A stretch of 64,000 nt of DNA, taken from assembly GCA_022508505.1 (NCBI GenBank), contig JAFLVC010000003.1, positions 93,910 through 157,909 of the forward strand, read 5' to 3'. The DNA comes from Clostridiales bacterium (GTDB lineage: Bacteria; Bacillota; Clostridia; Christensenellales; Pumilibacteraceae). The notes under the pieces were generated by a model, which worked only from the letters and a program-made list of their open reading frames with translations, ran no database searches and was not told the origin of the DNA. Position 1 is the stretch's first letter, and each line of letters starts with the position of its first letter. A program made the position numbers and the translations under genes. Of this stretch, positions 1 through 8,915 are shown piece by piece.

Positions 1-1068
1 GCGGTGGAGCTTGATGTCATAAACGACTCGAACGCGCTGCTTCACGCATACCTCGGCGGACAGGCGGGCGCAAAGGCCGTGATGAAGGTGCTTTACGGCG
101 AAGTCAATCCCGGCGGCAAGCTTGCGGAAAGCTATCCCGTCAAGTACGAGGACAACTCGTCCGCGCCGTACTTCCCCGGACTTGAAAACACCGTCGAATA
201 CCGCGAGAGCCTGTTCGTAGGCTACAGATACTACGCGACGGCGGGAGTAAAGACGGCGTACCCGTTCGGCTACGGTCTGTCGTACACGACGTTTGAGTAC
301 TCCGACCTCAAGGTCACGGATAAAGGCGTCAAGTTCACAATAACAAACACCGGCGAGCGCGACGGTTACGAGATAGCGCAGCTTTACATAGGCAAGAAGG
401 AGAGCGAGGCATATAGGCCGCTCCGCGAGCTCAAGGGCTTTAAAAAGGTGTTCATCAAGGCGGGCGAGAGCGTCACGGTGGAAATACCGTTCGACAAGCG
501 CACCTTCCGCATTTACAACCAAAACGCCAATGCGTGGCAGGTCGAGGGCGGCGAATACACCGTCGAGATCGGCGCGTCGAGCGAGGACATCAAGCTCACA
601 GGAACGCACAGCGTAAAGGGCGACGCGACCGACTTCGGCTACGACAAGCAAAAGCTGGCGTGCTACTACGAATGCAAGACGGCGAAGGTAAGCGACGAAG
701 CGTTTGAGCTCGTCATCGGTCGACCTATTCCGAAGAGCACATTCGATTTCTACAAGAAGAACCGCATGGTTATTCACGAGAACTGCACCGTCGCCGATCT
801 TCGTTACTCCAAGCGTTGGGTGGGTCGACTGTTTGCGGGCGTGATAAGATTTGCGATTCGCTTCCTGCGCGGCATAGGCAAGCGAACTACGGCAAATACT
901 CTCATCATGGGCGTTCTGCACCAACCGGTAAGAGGTCTTGCCAAGTTCGGCGGCATGAGTCGCAGACAGATGGAAGCTTTGATGCTTATGTTTAACGGGC
1001 ACCTCTTCAAGGGCGTGCATCAGTTCTTGTCAAAGGGCAAGAAGAAAAAGGAAGAAAAGCAGGCATAA
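1..1068 (+). CDS. Glycoside hydrolase family 3 beta-glucosidase-like, C-terminal part (5' truncated by window)
   Basis: Hydrolyses terminal beta-linked sugars (family knowledge); the exact substrate cannot be told from this fragment. The frame is open from base 1, so the gene begins upstream and the track's GTG at 4 is not a real start. Visible are the end of the GH3 (alpha/beta)6 sandwich domain with GGKLAESYP near residue 40 and the family signature PFGYGLSYT near residues 86-94, followed by a fibronectin-III-like domain (about 105-195). A basic tail of about 150 residues follows, with an amphipathic, partly hydrophobic stretch and a lysine-rich end. Such tails occur on some clostridial GH3 enzymes as far as I recall; their role is unclear. 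The catalytic nucleophile region lies outside the window. No signal sequence can be assessed. The glycosyltransferase gene follows after 62 bases. Confidence 0.85.
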   Translation, partial: AVELDVINDSNALLHAYLGGQAGAKAVMKVLYGEVNPGGKLAESYPVKYEDNSSAPYFPGLENTVEYRESLFVGYRYYATAGVKTAYPFGYGLSYTTFEYSDLKVTDKGVKFTITNTGERDGYEIAQLYIGKKESEAYRPLRELKGFKKVFIKAGESVTVEIPFDKRTFRIYNQNANAWQVEGGEYTVEIGASSEDIKLTGTHSVKGDATDFGYDKQKLACYYECKTAKVSDEAFELVIGRPIPKSTFDFYKKNRMVIHENCTVADLRYSKRWVGRLFAGVIRFAIRFLRGIGKRTTANTLIMGVLHQPVRGLAKFGGMSRRQMEALMLMFNGHLFKGVHQFLSKGKKKKEEKQA

Positions 1069-1130
1069 AGGTCTCTACACAAGGGAAGCGCAGTAGTTGC
1101 GCCTTATGCAGAGTTCCGTAAAGGAGCGAA

Positions 1131-2165
1131 ATGAAGCTTATTTCTTTTGCTGTTCCGTGCTACAACTCCGCCGCGTACATGGCTAAATGTATAGACAGCC
1201 TGCTCGTCGGCGGCGACCGCGTCGAGATAATAATAATAAACGACGGGTCGAAGGATGACACCGGTGCAATAGCGGACGGATATAAAGAAAAATATCCGGA
1301 TATAGTAAAGGTAATACACAAGGAAAACGGCGGGCACGGCTCGGGCGTGAATGCCGGCGCGGCGGCGGCTCAAGGCATTTACTACAAGGTCGTAGACTCC
1401 GACGATTGGGTGGACGAGGACGCGTTCAAGACCGTGCTTGAAACGATTGAAAAGCACGAAAAGGAAGGAACGCTTCCCGACCTCTATATTACCAATTTCG
1501 TGTATTCGCGCGTTCACGACGGAATGTACTACACGAGTAAGTACACGGATAAGCTCAAGCCCAACGTAATTTGCGACTTTTCGGACATGAAGCCGTTTCG
1601 GTTTTCGCGAATGCTGCTCATGCACTCGCTCATGTACAAGCGCGAGGCGTACCTGCAAAGCGGCACGGTTTTACCCGAGCACACCTTTTACGTCGACAAC
1701 TATTACGCGTATCAGCCCTTTCCGTACATCAAAACCTTGTGCTATATCGACGTCGATTTTTACAGGTATTTTATAGGCCGCGGCGATCAGTCTGTGTCGC
1801 GAAATAATATGTTCGCGCGTTACGAACAGCAGATTCGAGTGATGAAGCTGATGGCGGACGGATACACATACGAGCAGCTCAAAGGCATGAGTAAGGGCCT
1901 TAGGCGGTATATGCACCATGCGCTCAGCGTCCTCATGATGGTTACGATGTACTTCATCTGCGGCGGCAAGGACGACGTCAATGCTCGAAAGGCTGCATAC
2001 AAAGAGCTTTGGGCGCATATAAAAAACCGCGACAAAAAGCTGTACCGCAAGCTTAGATACAGGGCGTATCCCTTTTTTGCCGCCAATTTGCCATGGCGGC
2101 TCAGGCGGTTTGTTATGGATAAATCGTACAACTATCTGTGCAAAAAGATTTGCTTAGGTCAGTAA
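1131..2165 (+). CDS. Family 2 glycosyltransferase
   Basis: 344 residues. The N-terminal GT-A fold starts directly with ISFAVPCYNSAAYM, then INDGSKDDT (nucleotide-sugar binding) and the metal-binding DSDDWVD near residue 89. These are the hallmark motifs of inverting GT2 enzymes, which transfer sugar from a nucleotide donor to polysaccharide, lipid or protein acceptors. Residues 120-344 form an acceptor-side region without a clear membrane helix, so the enzyme is probably cytoplasmic or peripherally bound. The ATG is preceded by AAAGGAGCGAA, a good ribosome-binding site. It lies between a glycosidase and the glycogen genes, but nothing in the protein ties it to glycogen; donor and acceptor are unknown. 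Confidence 0.85.
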   Translation: MKLISFAVPCYNSAAYMAKCIDSLLVGGDRVEIIIINDGSKDDTGAIADGYKEKYPDIVKVIHKENGGHGSGVNAGAAAAQGIYYKVVDSDDWVDEDAFKTVLETIEKHEKEGTLPDLYITNFVYSRVHDGMYYTSKYTDKLKPNVICDFSDMKPFRFSRMLLMHSLMYKREAYLQSGTVLPEHTFYVDNYYAYQPFPYIKTLCYIDVDFYRYFIGRGDQSVSRNNMFARYEQQIRVMKLMADGYTYEQLKGMSKGLRRYMHHALSVLMMVTMYFICGGKDDVNARKAAYKELWAHIKNRDKKLYRKLRYRAYPFFAANLPWRLRRFVMDKSYNYLCKKICLGQ

Positions 2166-2213
2166 TCGGTTCAATAAACAGAAAGAACAGAAAGAAAAAA
2201 TCGGAGGATTTTT

Positions 2214-3377
2214 ATGATAAAAAAATGTGTTGCGATGCTGCTCGCAGGCGGGCAGGGAACAAGGCTGTACGCGCTCACTACGCGCATAGCGAAGCCTGCG
2301 GTGTCGTTCGGGTCGAAGTACCGAATAATCGACTTTCCGCTCTCCAACTGCGCCAATTCGGGAATAGACACCGTCGGCGTTTTGACTCAGTATCAGCCCA
2401 TGGTGCTCAACGAGTACCTCGGAAACGGCGAGCCTTGGAACCTCGACCGCTCGCACGGCGGGCTCCACGTGCTTCCGCCGTACCTTGCAAAGAGCGGTGG
2501 CGAGTGGTACAAGGGCACGGCAAACGCCATATACCAAAACGCGGCGTTTTTAAACGCATACGAGGCGGAGCACGTGCTCATTCTTTCGGGCGATCACATC
2601 TACAAGATGGACTACTCGAAGATGCTCGAATATCACATCGAAAAGAACGCCGACTGCACGATTGCAGTCCTCGACGTTCCCATGGAAGAGGCAAAGCGGT
2701 TCGGTATTCTGTCGTTTGACGACGAGGGCCGCATAACAGAGTTTGCCGAAAAGCCGAAGGTACCCAAGAGCAACCATGCTTCCATGGGCATTTATATCTT
2801 CAAGCAAGAGGTGCTACTCGACGAGCTTTCCGCCGAAGAGCGCAATCCCGACACGCAGTTCGACTTCGGCAAGAACGTCATTCCCGCTATGATAAAGTCG
2901 GGGCGCAGAATGTATGCGTACAGGTTTAACGGGTATTGGAAGGACGTCGGCACGCTTCGCTCGCTGTGGGAGGCGAACATGGACATTCTGTCCGGACAGT
3001 TCGACCTCAACGACGGCAACAAGATATATTCGCGCAATCAGGCGTATCCGCCTTCGTTTATGGCGGACGACGCAAAGGTCAAAAACTCGGTCATGACGGC
3101 GGGCTGCGAGGTGTACGGCGAGGTCGTAAACTCGGTGCTCGGCGAGGGTGTAATAGTGGCGCCCGGCGCGCGCGTTATCGACTCCGTCATCATGCGCGAC
3201 TCGGTAATAGGCAAGGGCTCCGTCGTTTCGTACTCGATAATAGACGAGGGCGTTCATATCGGAGAAAGATGCAAGATAGGCGGAGCTGTCGACGACACGG
3301 TCGATCCGACGCTCATAGGCAGAGATAAGACAATAGACAACGGCACCACGATAGGCGCCGGAAAGGTGGTGGAATAA
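2214..3377 (+). CDS. glgC: Glucose-1-phosphate adenylyltransferase (ADP-glucose pyrophosphorylase)
   Basis: Makes ADP-glucose from glucose-1-phosphate and ATP, the committed step of bacterial glycogen synthesis in the cytoplasm. The N-terminal nucleotidyltransferase domain has [31 protein letters not shown] and the [12 protein letters not shown] active-site segment; FAEKP and the YWKDVGT motif follow; a left-handed beta-helix of hexapeptide repeats begins near residue 290. The length of 387 is normal for the clostridial GlgC subunit. CGGAGGA precedes the ATG. The stop TAA overlaps the glgD start by one base, implying coupled translation of the two subunits, which in Bacillota form a GlgC/GlgD heterotetramer. 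Confidence 0.96.
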   Translation: MIKKCVAMLLAGGQGTRLYALTTRIAKPAVSFGSKYRIIDFPLSNCANSGIDTVGVLTQYQPMVLNEYLGNGEPWNLDRSHGGLHVLPPYLAKSGGEWYKGTANAIYQNAAFLNAYEAEHVLILSGDHIYKMDYSKMLEYHIEKNADCTIAVLDVPMEEAKRFGILSFDDEGRITEFAEKPKVPKSNHASMGIYIFKQEVLLDELSAEERNPDTQFDFGKNVIPAMIKSGRRMYAYRFNGYWKDVGTLRSLWEANMDILSGQFDLNDGNKIYSRNQAYPPSFMADDAKVKNSVMTAGCEVYGEVVNSVLGEGVIVAPGARVIDSVIMRDSVIGKGSVVSYSIIDEGVHIGERCKIGGAVDDTVDPTLIGRDKTIDNGTTIGAGKVVE

Positions 3378-4486
3378 TGCGTACGATGGGACTTATATTT
3401 TCGAGCATAAACGAGCGTAATGCGCCCGAGCTTACCATGGTTCGTTCGATGGCGTCGGTGCCGTTCGGCGGAAGGTACAGGCTTATAGACTTTGTCCTTT
3501 CGGACATGGTGGCGGCGTCTGCGTCTACGGTCGGAATAATCACGAAGTACAACTTCCAATCGCTCATGGACCACGTCGGCAGCGGCAAGAACTGGGATCT
3601 CGCGCGAAAGAGCGGCGGCATAGTGTTCCTGCCCCCGTACGGCGGCGATTCGAGAATGCTTTACACCTCGAGGTTTGAGGCGATAAAAAGCGTTCTGATG
3701 TTTTTGAAGAGCTGTACCGAGGACGTCGTCATAATGAGCGACTGCGACTTCGCGTCAAGCTTCGACATGAACAAGGCGCTCGACTTCTTCGTCGACAAAA
3801 AGTCGGACATAACGCTCGTTTACAGAGATAAGCTGCCCGACGCCGACGAGCTCAAGCACCGCACCGCAATACAGACCGACGAGAACGGTACGGTGACGGG
3901 AATTTCGCCCGCAAACGCGAATATGGGCGTAAATCAGCTCCTGACGGGCGTTTTGATAGTGCGCAGGGATTTTCTCATCCGCCTCATAGAACGCTGCTCT
4001 GCAATGGGAATGAAGAGCTTTTCGGGCGACGTTTTGCCTTTTGCCGTGCGCGAATACAGGGTTACGGGCTACAAGCTCGACGGTTTCTTTGCGTCGATAG
4101 AATCGCTTCAAGCGTACTTCAGATACTCTATGGCGCTTCTTGACAAGCCGGTTCGCGACTCGCTGTTCAAGACGGTAGAGGTGTACACCAAGGTCCGCGA
4201 TTCGGTGCCGTGCAGAATAGGCGAAAACGCCAAAGTGTCGAGGTCCATTGTCGCCGACGGCTGCGTGATTGAGGGCACCGTCGAAAACTCGATAATATTC
4301 CGCGGCGTAAAAATCGGCAAGGGCGCAGTCGTAAAGAACTGCGTGCTCTTCCAGGACACCGACGTAGGCGAGCGCTCTTCGCTCAGCTACTGCTTGTCCG
4401 ATAAGAAGGCGATTGTGCGCTCGGGTAAAACGCTTTCGGGCTGCGCCGAGCTTCCGTACTTCATCCCCAAAGAAACTGTGCTGTAA
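3377..4486 (+). CDS. glgD: Glucose-1-phosphate adenylyltransferase regulatory subunit GlgD
   Basis: 369-residue GlgC paralog. It keeps the overall fold (RYRLIDFVLSDMV, a beta-helix from about residue 275) but the GGQGTRL triphosphate loop is replaced by MGLIFSSINERNAPELT, and the catalytic segment is degenerate. This is typical of GlgD, a non-catalytic partner that raises the activity of GlgC (established for Bacillus and Geobacillus). It starts in the last base of glgC and ends 12 bases before glgA, so the three genes form one operon. Confidence 0.93.
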   Translation: MRTMGLIFSSINERNAPELTMVRSMASVPFGGRYRLIDFVLSDMVAASASTVGIITKYNFQSLMDHVGSGKNWDLARKSGGIVFLPPYGGDSRMLYTSRFEAIKSVLMFLKSCTEDVVIMSDCDFASSFDMNKALDFFVDKKSDITLVYRDKLPDADELKHRTAIQTDENGTVTGISPANANMGVNQLLTGVLIVRRDFLIRLIERCSAMGMKSFSGDVLPFAVREYRVTGYKLDGFFASIESLQAYFRYSMALLDKPVRDSLFKTVEVYTKVRDSVPCRIGENAKVSRSIVADGCVIEGTVENSIIFRGVKIGKGAVVKNCVLFQDTDVGERSSLSYCLSDKKAIVRSGKTLSGCAELPYFIPKETVL

Positions 4487-4498
4487 GCGGAGAGAATA

Positions 4499-6109
4499 AT
4501 GGCAAGCAAGGTTAATAATACAAGTAAATCAAGCAAGACTGCGGCCGAAAATAAGGCCGAAAAAAAGCCCGCCGCGACTAAAAATACCGCAACCAAGGCG
4601 ACGGACAAAAAGCCGACGGCAAGTAAGATTGCGACCGCGAGCAAAAAGCCTGCCGCAAAAAAGCCCGCGGAAGCGAGTAAGCCGAATGCCGCGACAGCGG
4701 AAAACAAGACCGCAAAAAAGATATTGTTCGTCACGGCGGAAGCGTTCCCGTTTGCGGGAACGGGCGGACTCGGCGAGGTCGCGGGTTCGCTTCCCAAGGC
4801 GCTCAACAACGTCGGCGCGGACTGCCGCGTCATCATGCCGCTCTTTGGCTCGATAGCCGAAAAGTACAGGCAAAAAATGACGTATATCGGTCAGACGCAC
4901 GTCATGGTGGGCTGGCGCAATCAGTACTGCGGGCTGTTTTCTCTGACAAACGACGGCGTCACTACGTATTTTGTCGACAACGAGTACTACTTCAAACGCG
5001 ACGGCATTTACGGTCACTTCGACGACGGCGAGCGCTGGGCGTTCTTCTGCCGCGCGGTGTTGGAGGCCATTCCGCTCGTCGGCTTCAAGCCGGACGTCAT
5101 TCACAGCAACGACCACGCGACGGCGCTCGTTCCCGTGTACTACAAGACGGAGTACGCGAGCAGGTACGGCTACAACGGCATAAAGAACGTGTTCACAATA
5201 CATAACCTCGAATATCAGGGCTGCTATCCGTCGTTTATTCTCGGCGACGTGTTCGGGATAGCCGAGCACGACAGGTGGATAGTCGACTTCAATTGGGAGT
5301 TAAACTGCGTCAAGGGCGCGATAGAGAGCGCCGACAAGGTGACGACTGTGTCCCCGACGTACGCGAAAGAGATTCAGACGCCCGAGCGCGGCTACGGTCT
5401 CCACGATATCCTTTGCAGAAACGCAGGCAAGCTTTCGGGAATACTCAACGGCGTAAACGTCGAAGAGTACAACCCCGAAAAGAACACCTCGATTGCAAAG
5501 CATTATTCGGCAGCCGATACGTCGGGTAAAACCGAGTGCAAGGCGGCGCTCAAAAAAGAATGCGGCTTTGAGGACGACAAGCCGATTGTCGCCGTCATTT
5601 CGAGGCTTGCGGGGCATAAGGGCTTGGACCTCGTAAAAGGGCTTTTGGAGCGCGAGTGGTTAGGGCGAGCAAATATTGTCATTCTCGGCACGGGCGAGAA
5701 GTACCTCGAGGACTTTTTCGCTTGGTACGGCGGCTCGCACAAGAGCGCAAAGACGTTTATAACCTATAATAAGGACTTGGCGCACCGCATATATTCGGGA
5801 GCGGATATGTTCTTGATGCCGTCCGGCTCCGAGCCGTGCGGACTGTCGCAAATGATGGCGTGCCGGTACGGCACTATCCCCATAGTGCGGCGCACGGGCG
5901 GGCTTGCCGATTCCATACACGATTGCAGAAGCGGCGGCGGCAACGGCTTCGTATTCGACGACTATACGGTGGAAGCGCTTTGCGACACGGTAAACGCCGC
6001 AATCGACTTGTACTACAAAAAAGAGTGGAAAGAGCTAATGCTTCGCGCAATGAATTGCGACTTTACCTGGGACCGCTCGGCAGTCGAGTACATGAGGCTT
6101 TACGAATAG
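4499..6109 (+). CDS. glgA: Glycogen synthase (GT5) with Lys/Ala-rich N-terminal extension
   Basis: Transfers glucose from ADP-glucose to the non-reducing end of alpha-1,4-glucan. The GT5 core begins near residue 76 with KKILFVTAEAFPF, has the glycine-rich GTGGLGEVAGSLPKAL loop (Gly where many family members have the Lys of KTGGL), the central FTIHNLEYQG, and the C-terminal SRLAGHKGLDL and PSGSEPCGLSQMMACRYG donor-site motifs. The first 75 residues are an unusual low-complexity tail of Lys, Ala, Thr and Ser, resembling histone H1-type tails. The extension appears translated: GGAGAG lies before ATG 4499, and it is in frame with the core. The core alone has normal family length. Last gene of the glg operon. 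Confidence 0.95.
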   Translation: MASKVNNTSKSSKTAAENKAEKKPAATKNTATKATDKKPTASKIATASKKPAAKKPAEASKPNAATAENKTAKKILFVTAEAFPFAGTGGLGEVAGSLPKALNNVGADCRVIMPLFGSIAEKYRQKMTYIGQTHVMVGWRNQYCGLFSLTNDGVTTYFVDNEYYFKRDGIYGHFDDGERWAFFCRAVLEAIPLVGFKPDVIHSNDHATALVPVYYKTEYASRYGYNGIKNVFTIHNLEYQGCYPSFILGDVFGIAEHDRWIVDFNWELNCVKGAIESADKVTTVSPTYAKEIQTPERGYGLHDILCRNAGKLSGILNGVNVEEYNPEKNTSIAKHYSAADTSGKTECKAALKKECGFEDDKPIVAVISRLAGHKGLDLVKGLLEREWLGRANIVILGTGEKYLEDFFAWYGGSHKSAKTFITYNKDLAHRIYSGADMFLMPSGSEPCGLSQMMACRYGTIPIVRRTGGLADSIHDCRSGGGNGFVFDDYTVEALCDTVNAAIDLYYKKEWKELMLRAMNCDFTWDRSAVEYMRLYE

Positions 6110-6124
6110 AATAAAAAGCAAACT

Positions 6125-6150
6125 AAAAAGGAGCCGCACGGCTCCTTTTT
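6125..6150. terminator. Bidirectional intrinsic terminator between glgA and the ArsR gene
   Basis: The 12-base stem AAAAAGGAGCCG / CGGCTCCTTTTT with a CA loop gives a U-tract on either strand, so it can end both the glg operon and the convergent regulator gene. Confidence 0.9.
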
Positions 6151-6162
6151 GATTAGCGTAGT

Positions 6163-7047
6163 TTATCTGTCGTTACTGTAAACATACGACAGTAATAGAC
6201 CGCAGTCGTAGTCGCCGAAGCCGTTGCCGAACAGGGCGACGCCGTTTTCGGTCGATATGGAAAAGGTGAGAGAGGTCGGATCGAACTCGTCGATTGTGTG
6301 CGAGCTTATTTTTATGCCGTCGAAGAAGGTGCCGCCGCCGTCGATTGTAACCGTTTTGTACCTGCCGTAGCTACATATGTTATCGAGCATAGGCGGGGTG
6401 AAAAGTCCCTTTCTGTCGGTGTACTCGCCGCCGACGACGTGCGAGCCGATTGCGGTGTCGTTTAGCTTGAACTCAATTTCGGAATCGCGCTCGCGGCCGT
6501 GACCGTACGGCTTTGACGATATTTCAAACGACACCGACATGGACGCGAGTTTTCTCTTTTTTGTGGGCGCGGGAAGTGTGTAAGACAGCCTTCCGCTGTT
6601 GAAGTATATGAGCGCCGCTTTGATGCGGTCGGGATAGGTGAAGTACCTCGGATCGTCGCGCTCGCCGATAATGCCGTCAGTCGTCGCAATCGCGCAGTAC
6701 GGCTTTATCGTGGCGGACGAGAACGAGCCGATCGGAAGGTCGAAAACGCTTTCGTTTTCGCGCACGAGATTGGTCGCGACATCTATTATTATTCTGTCGG
6801 TGACGGGAACGCAGTGTTTGGCTACGCCGCGCTTTCCGGGCGATTGTATCAGCTTTACGAGCCCCGCGTCGCACAGCTTTTTTACGTGCTGAGTGATTGC
6901 GCCGTTTGTAAGGTGCAGCTTTTTTGCAATATTGTCGAGCGTGCCCGATTCGCCGGACAGCACGAGCTTTAATATTTCCACCCGCGCGGGCGCCGCAAGG
7001 CACTCGCACAGCTTTTGCGCGTCCTCAACGTCTTTAAAGTGCAGCAT
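6163..7047 (-). CDS. ArsR-type winged-helix transcriptional regulator with large C-terminal sensor domain
   Basis: 294 residues. Residues about 8-85 form a winged helix-turn-helix (LAAPARVEILKLVLSGE; LTNGAITQHVKKLCDAGLVK) as in ArsR/SmtB repressors. No metal-binding Cys cluster of the arsenic type is evident. The remaining ~200 residues (GSFSSATIKPYC..., DPRYFTYPDR..., GGGTFFDGIKISS) look beta-rich and may bind a small ligand; I do not recognise the domain. GAGGT sits six bases before the ATG. It is divergent from gatCAB and convergent with glgA. Two TTTAGT (ACTAAA on the coding strand) direct repeats 20 bases apart lie in its leader and may be an autoregulatory operator. The target is unknown; the carbohydrate genes next door are a plausible guess only. 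Confidence 0.8.
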   Translation of the reverse strand: MLHFKDVEDAQKLCECLAAPARVEILKLVLSGESGTLDNIAKKLHLTNGAITQHVKKLCDAGLVKLIQSPGKRGVAKHCVPVTDRIIIDVATNLVRENESVFDLPIGSFSSATIKPYCAIATTDGIIGERDDPRYFTYPDRIKAALIYFNSGRLSYTLPAPTKKRKLASMSVSFEISSKPYGHGRERDSEIEFKLNDTAIGSHVVGGEYTDRKGLFTPPMLDNICSYGRYKTVTIDGGGTFFDGIKISSHTIDEFDPTSLTFSISTENGVALFGNGFGDYDCGLLLSYVYSNDR

Positions 7048-7063
7048 GATTTACCTCGATAGC

Positions 7064-7120
7064 TTTAGTCGATTGCAAATAGTTTTAGTGCATTATAAAA
7101 CAAACGTGAATAAATGTCAA
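7064..7120 (-). promoter_or_regulatory. Promoter of the ArsR gene with ACTAAA direct repeats
   Basis: Reading the minus strand: TTGACA (7120-7115), 17-base spacer, TATAAT (7097-7092), both perfect consensus. Downstream of it ACTAAA occurs twice (7089-7084 and 7069-7064), 20 bases apart, in the transcribed leader. Roadblock-type autorepression is possible. Confidence 0.8.
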
Positions 7121-7155
7121 TAGCCTCCCGCATTTTCAGTCGACCCGCTTTTCTA

Positions 7156-7184
7156 TTGACAGCAAGGGCGCATTGTGATAAAAT
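7156..7184 (+). promoter_or_regulatory. Promoter of gatCAB placed for a leaderless transcript
   Basis: TTGACA (7156-7161), 17-base spacer, extended -10 TGA-TAAAAT (7179-7184). The predicted +1 is base 7191, one base before the gatC ATG at 7192. The promoter is divergent from and only about 35 bases from the ArsR -35 element. Confidence 0.8.
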
Positions 7185-7191
7185 CGTAAGC

Positions 7192-7485
7192 ATGAACAAG
7201 GACATATCGACAGAAGAAGTAAAGCATATCGCGTCGCTCTCGCGGCTTGAGTTTTCGGACGAGGAGTGCGGCGCCATGCGCGAGCACTTAAAAAACGTGC
7301 TAGGATATTTCGAGACGCTTGACGGCGTGGACGTATCGAGCGTGCCGCCGACGGCACACGTTCTATCCATGGTCAACGTATTGCGCGAGGACGTTGTAAA
7401 GCCGTCCGTGGACAACGATAAACTTTTGAAAAACGCGCCCGCCGCCGACGATGGGGCGTACGTCGTTCCGAGGGTGGTCGAATGA
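7192..7485 (+). CDS. gatC: Asp/Glu-tRNA(Asn/Gln) amidotransferase subunit C
   Basis: 97-residue GatC, the small subunit that stabilises GatA and links it to GatB. The start was moved from the track's 7114 to ATG 7192 because MNKDISTEEVKHIASLSRLEF is the normal family beginning, and the 26 upstream codons lie in the promoter. There is no Shine-Dalgarno sequence before this ATG and the -10 box ends only seven bases upstream, so the mRNA is probably leaderless. The family's conserved YFETLDGVDVSSVPPT segment and the DVV motif are present. Its end overlaps gatA by four bases (ATGA). Confidence 0.92.
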   Translation: MNKDISTEEVKHIASLSRLEFSDEECGAMREHLKNVLGYFETLDGVDVSSVPPTAHVLSMVNVLREDVVKPSVDNDKLLKNAPAADDGAYVVPRVVE

Positions 7486-8915
7486 AAGACGATATTACAG
7501 CACTTTCGATAAAAGCACTCACCGAAGCCTTCGATAAGCGCGAGGTATCTTCCGTCGAGGCTACGAAGGCGTGCTTGGCGCGCATTAAAAACAGCGATCT
7601 CAACAACTATATCACGGTGTGCGAGAGCGAAGCGCTTTCGTGCGCCGAAAAGGCGGACGAAAGCCGAAAAAACGGCGAGGGCGGTCCGCTCACGGGCGTT
7701 CCCATTGCAGTAAAGGACAACATCTCGACCGAGGGCGTACTCACTACGTGTGCGAGTAAGTTTTTGCAAAACTACGTGCCGCCGTTTGACGCGACCGTCG
7801 TGGAAAAGCTGAAAAAGGCGGGCGCGGTCATTATCGGCAAGACCAATCTCGACGAGTTCGCCATGGGTAGCACCAACGAGAACTCGGCGTTCGGAGCGGT
7901 CAAAAACGTGAAGGACAAAAGCCGCGTTCCGGGCGGAAGCTCGGGCGGCTCTGCCAATGCCGTCGCTTCTTTCGAGGCGTACGCCGCACTCGGCTCAGAC
8001 ACCGGCGGATCTATTCGCCAGCCTGCGTCGTACTGCGGTGTGGTGGGCTTAAAGCCGACGTACTCTGCGGTCAGCCGTTACGGGCTCGTCGCATTCGCGT
8101 CGTCGCTCGATCAGATAGGCCCGCTCGCGCGGACGACGGACGACGCTTTGACCGTGTTAAAGGCGATAGTGGGGCGGGACAGCCTCGACACGACGAGCGC
8201 GAATGCGCCCGCGCTTCCCGCCGCGCTTGACGGAAACATAAAGGGCAAGACGATAGGAGTTGCCGAGCAATTTTTGACAGGCGCGGACAAGGCGGTCGCG
8301 GCGCAGTTCGACAAGGCGATTGCGGCGGCGGAAAAACTCGGCGCGCGCATAAAAAAGGTTTCCATAAGCTCGTTCGACGCGGCGCTTGCCGTGTACTACG
8401 TTATATCGAGCGCGGAGGCGGCGAGCAATCTTTCGCGCTACGACGGCGTCAAGTACGGAATGCGCGCCGACAAGTTTTCGGACATCGCCGACCTCTACAC
8501 GAAAAGCCGCACCGCGTACTTCGGCAGCGAGGTCAAGCGCCGAATCATGATAGGCAACTACGTGCTTTCGAGCGGCTATTACGACGCGTACTACCTAAAA
8601 GCTTCAAAGGTGCGCACTGTGATTATGCGCGAGTTCGACGCGGCGCTATCCGGCTGCGACGGCATTCTGTGCCCGACGGCGCCGACTGTTGCGCCCAAGA
8701 TCGGCGCACAAACGACTCCCGCCGAGACGTATCTATCTGACGTCTACACCGTTCCCGTCAATATCGCGGGACTTCCCGCCGTTTCGGTGCCCTTCGGCGA
8801 GGCGGACGGACTACCCGTCGGCGTTCAGGTTATAGGCAAAGCGTTCGACGAGGGCGGAATACTCAACATTGCAAAGGCGCTCGAGGTGAGCGCAAAAGGC
8901 GGTGCGGCATGCTGA
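7482..8915 (+). CDS. gatA: Asp/Glu-tRNA(Asn/Gln) amidotransferase subunit A
   Basis: 477-residue amidase-signature enzyme that releases ammonia from glutamine for transamidation of misacylated Glu-tRNA(Gln) or Asp-tRNA(Asn). The Ser-cisSer-Lys triad is visible: Lys in PIAVKDNIS, the cis-Ser and nucleophile in GGSSGGSANAVAS and GSDTGGSIRQPAS. LKPTYSAVSRYGLVAFASSLDQIGP is the canonical GatA stretch. Overlaps gatC by four bases and gatB by seven, so the three subunits are translationally coupled. Presence of the complex implies that at least one of GlnRS or AsnRS is absent or supplemented in this organism (inference). Confidence 0.97.
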   Translation: MKDDITALSIKALTEAFDKREVSSVEATKACLARIKNSDLNNYITVCESEALSCAEKADESRKNGEGGPLTGVPIAVKDNISTEGVLTTCASKFLQNYVPPFDATVVEKLKKAGAVIIGKTNLDEFAMGSTNENSAFGAVKNVKDKSRVPGGSSGGSANAVASFEAYAALGSDTGGSIRQPASYCGVVGLKPTYSAVSRYGLVAFASSLDQIGPLARTTDDALTVLKAIVGRDSLDTTSANAPALPAALDGNIKGKTIGVAEQFLTGADKAVAAQFDKAIAAAEKLGARIKKVSISSFDAALAVYYVISSAEAASNLSRYDGVKYGMRADKFSDIADLYTKSRTAYFGSEVKRRIMIGNYVLSSGYYDAYYLKASKVRTVIMREFDAALSGCDGILCPTAPTVAPKIGAQTTPAETYLSDVYTVPVNIAGLPAVSVPFGEADGLPVGVQVIGKAFDEGGILNIAKALEVSAKGGAAC

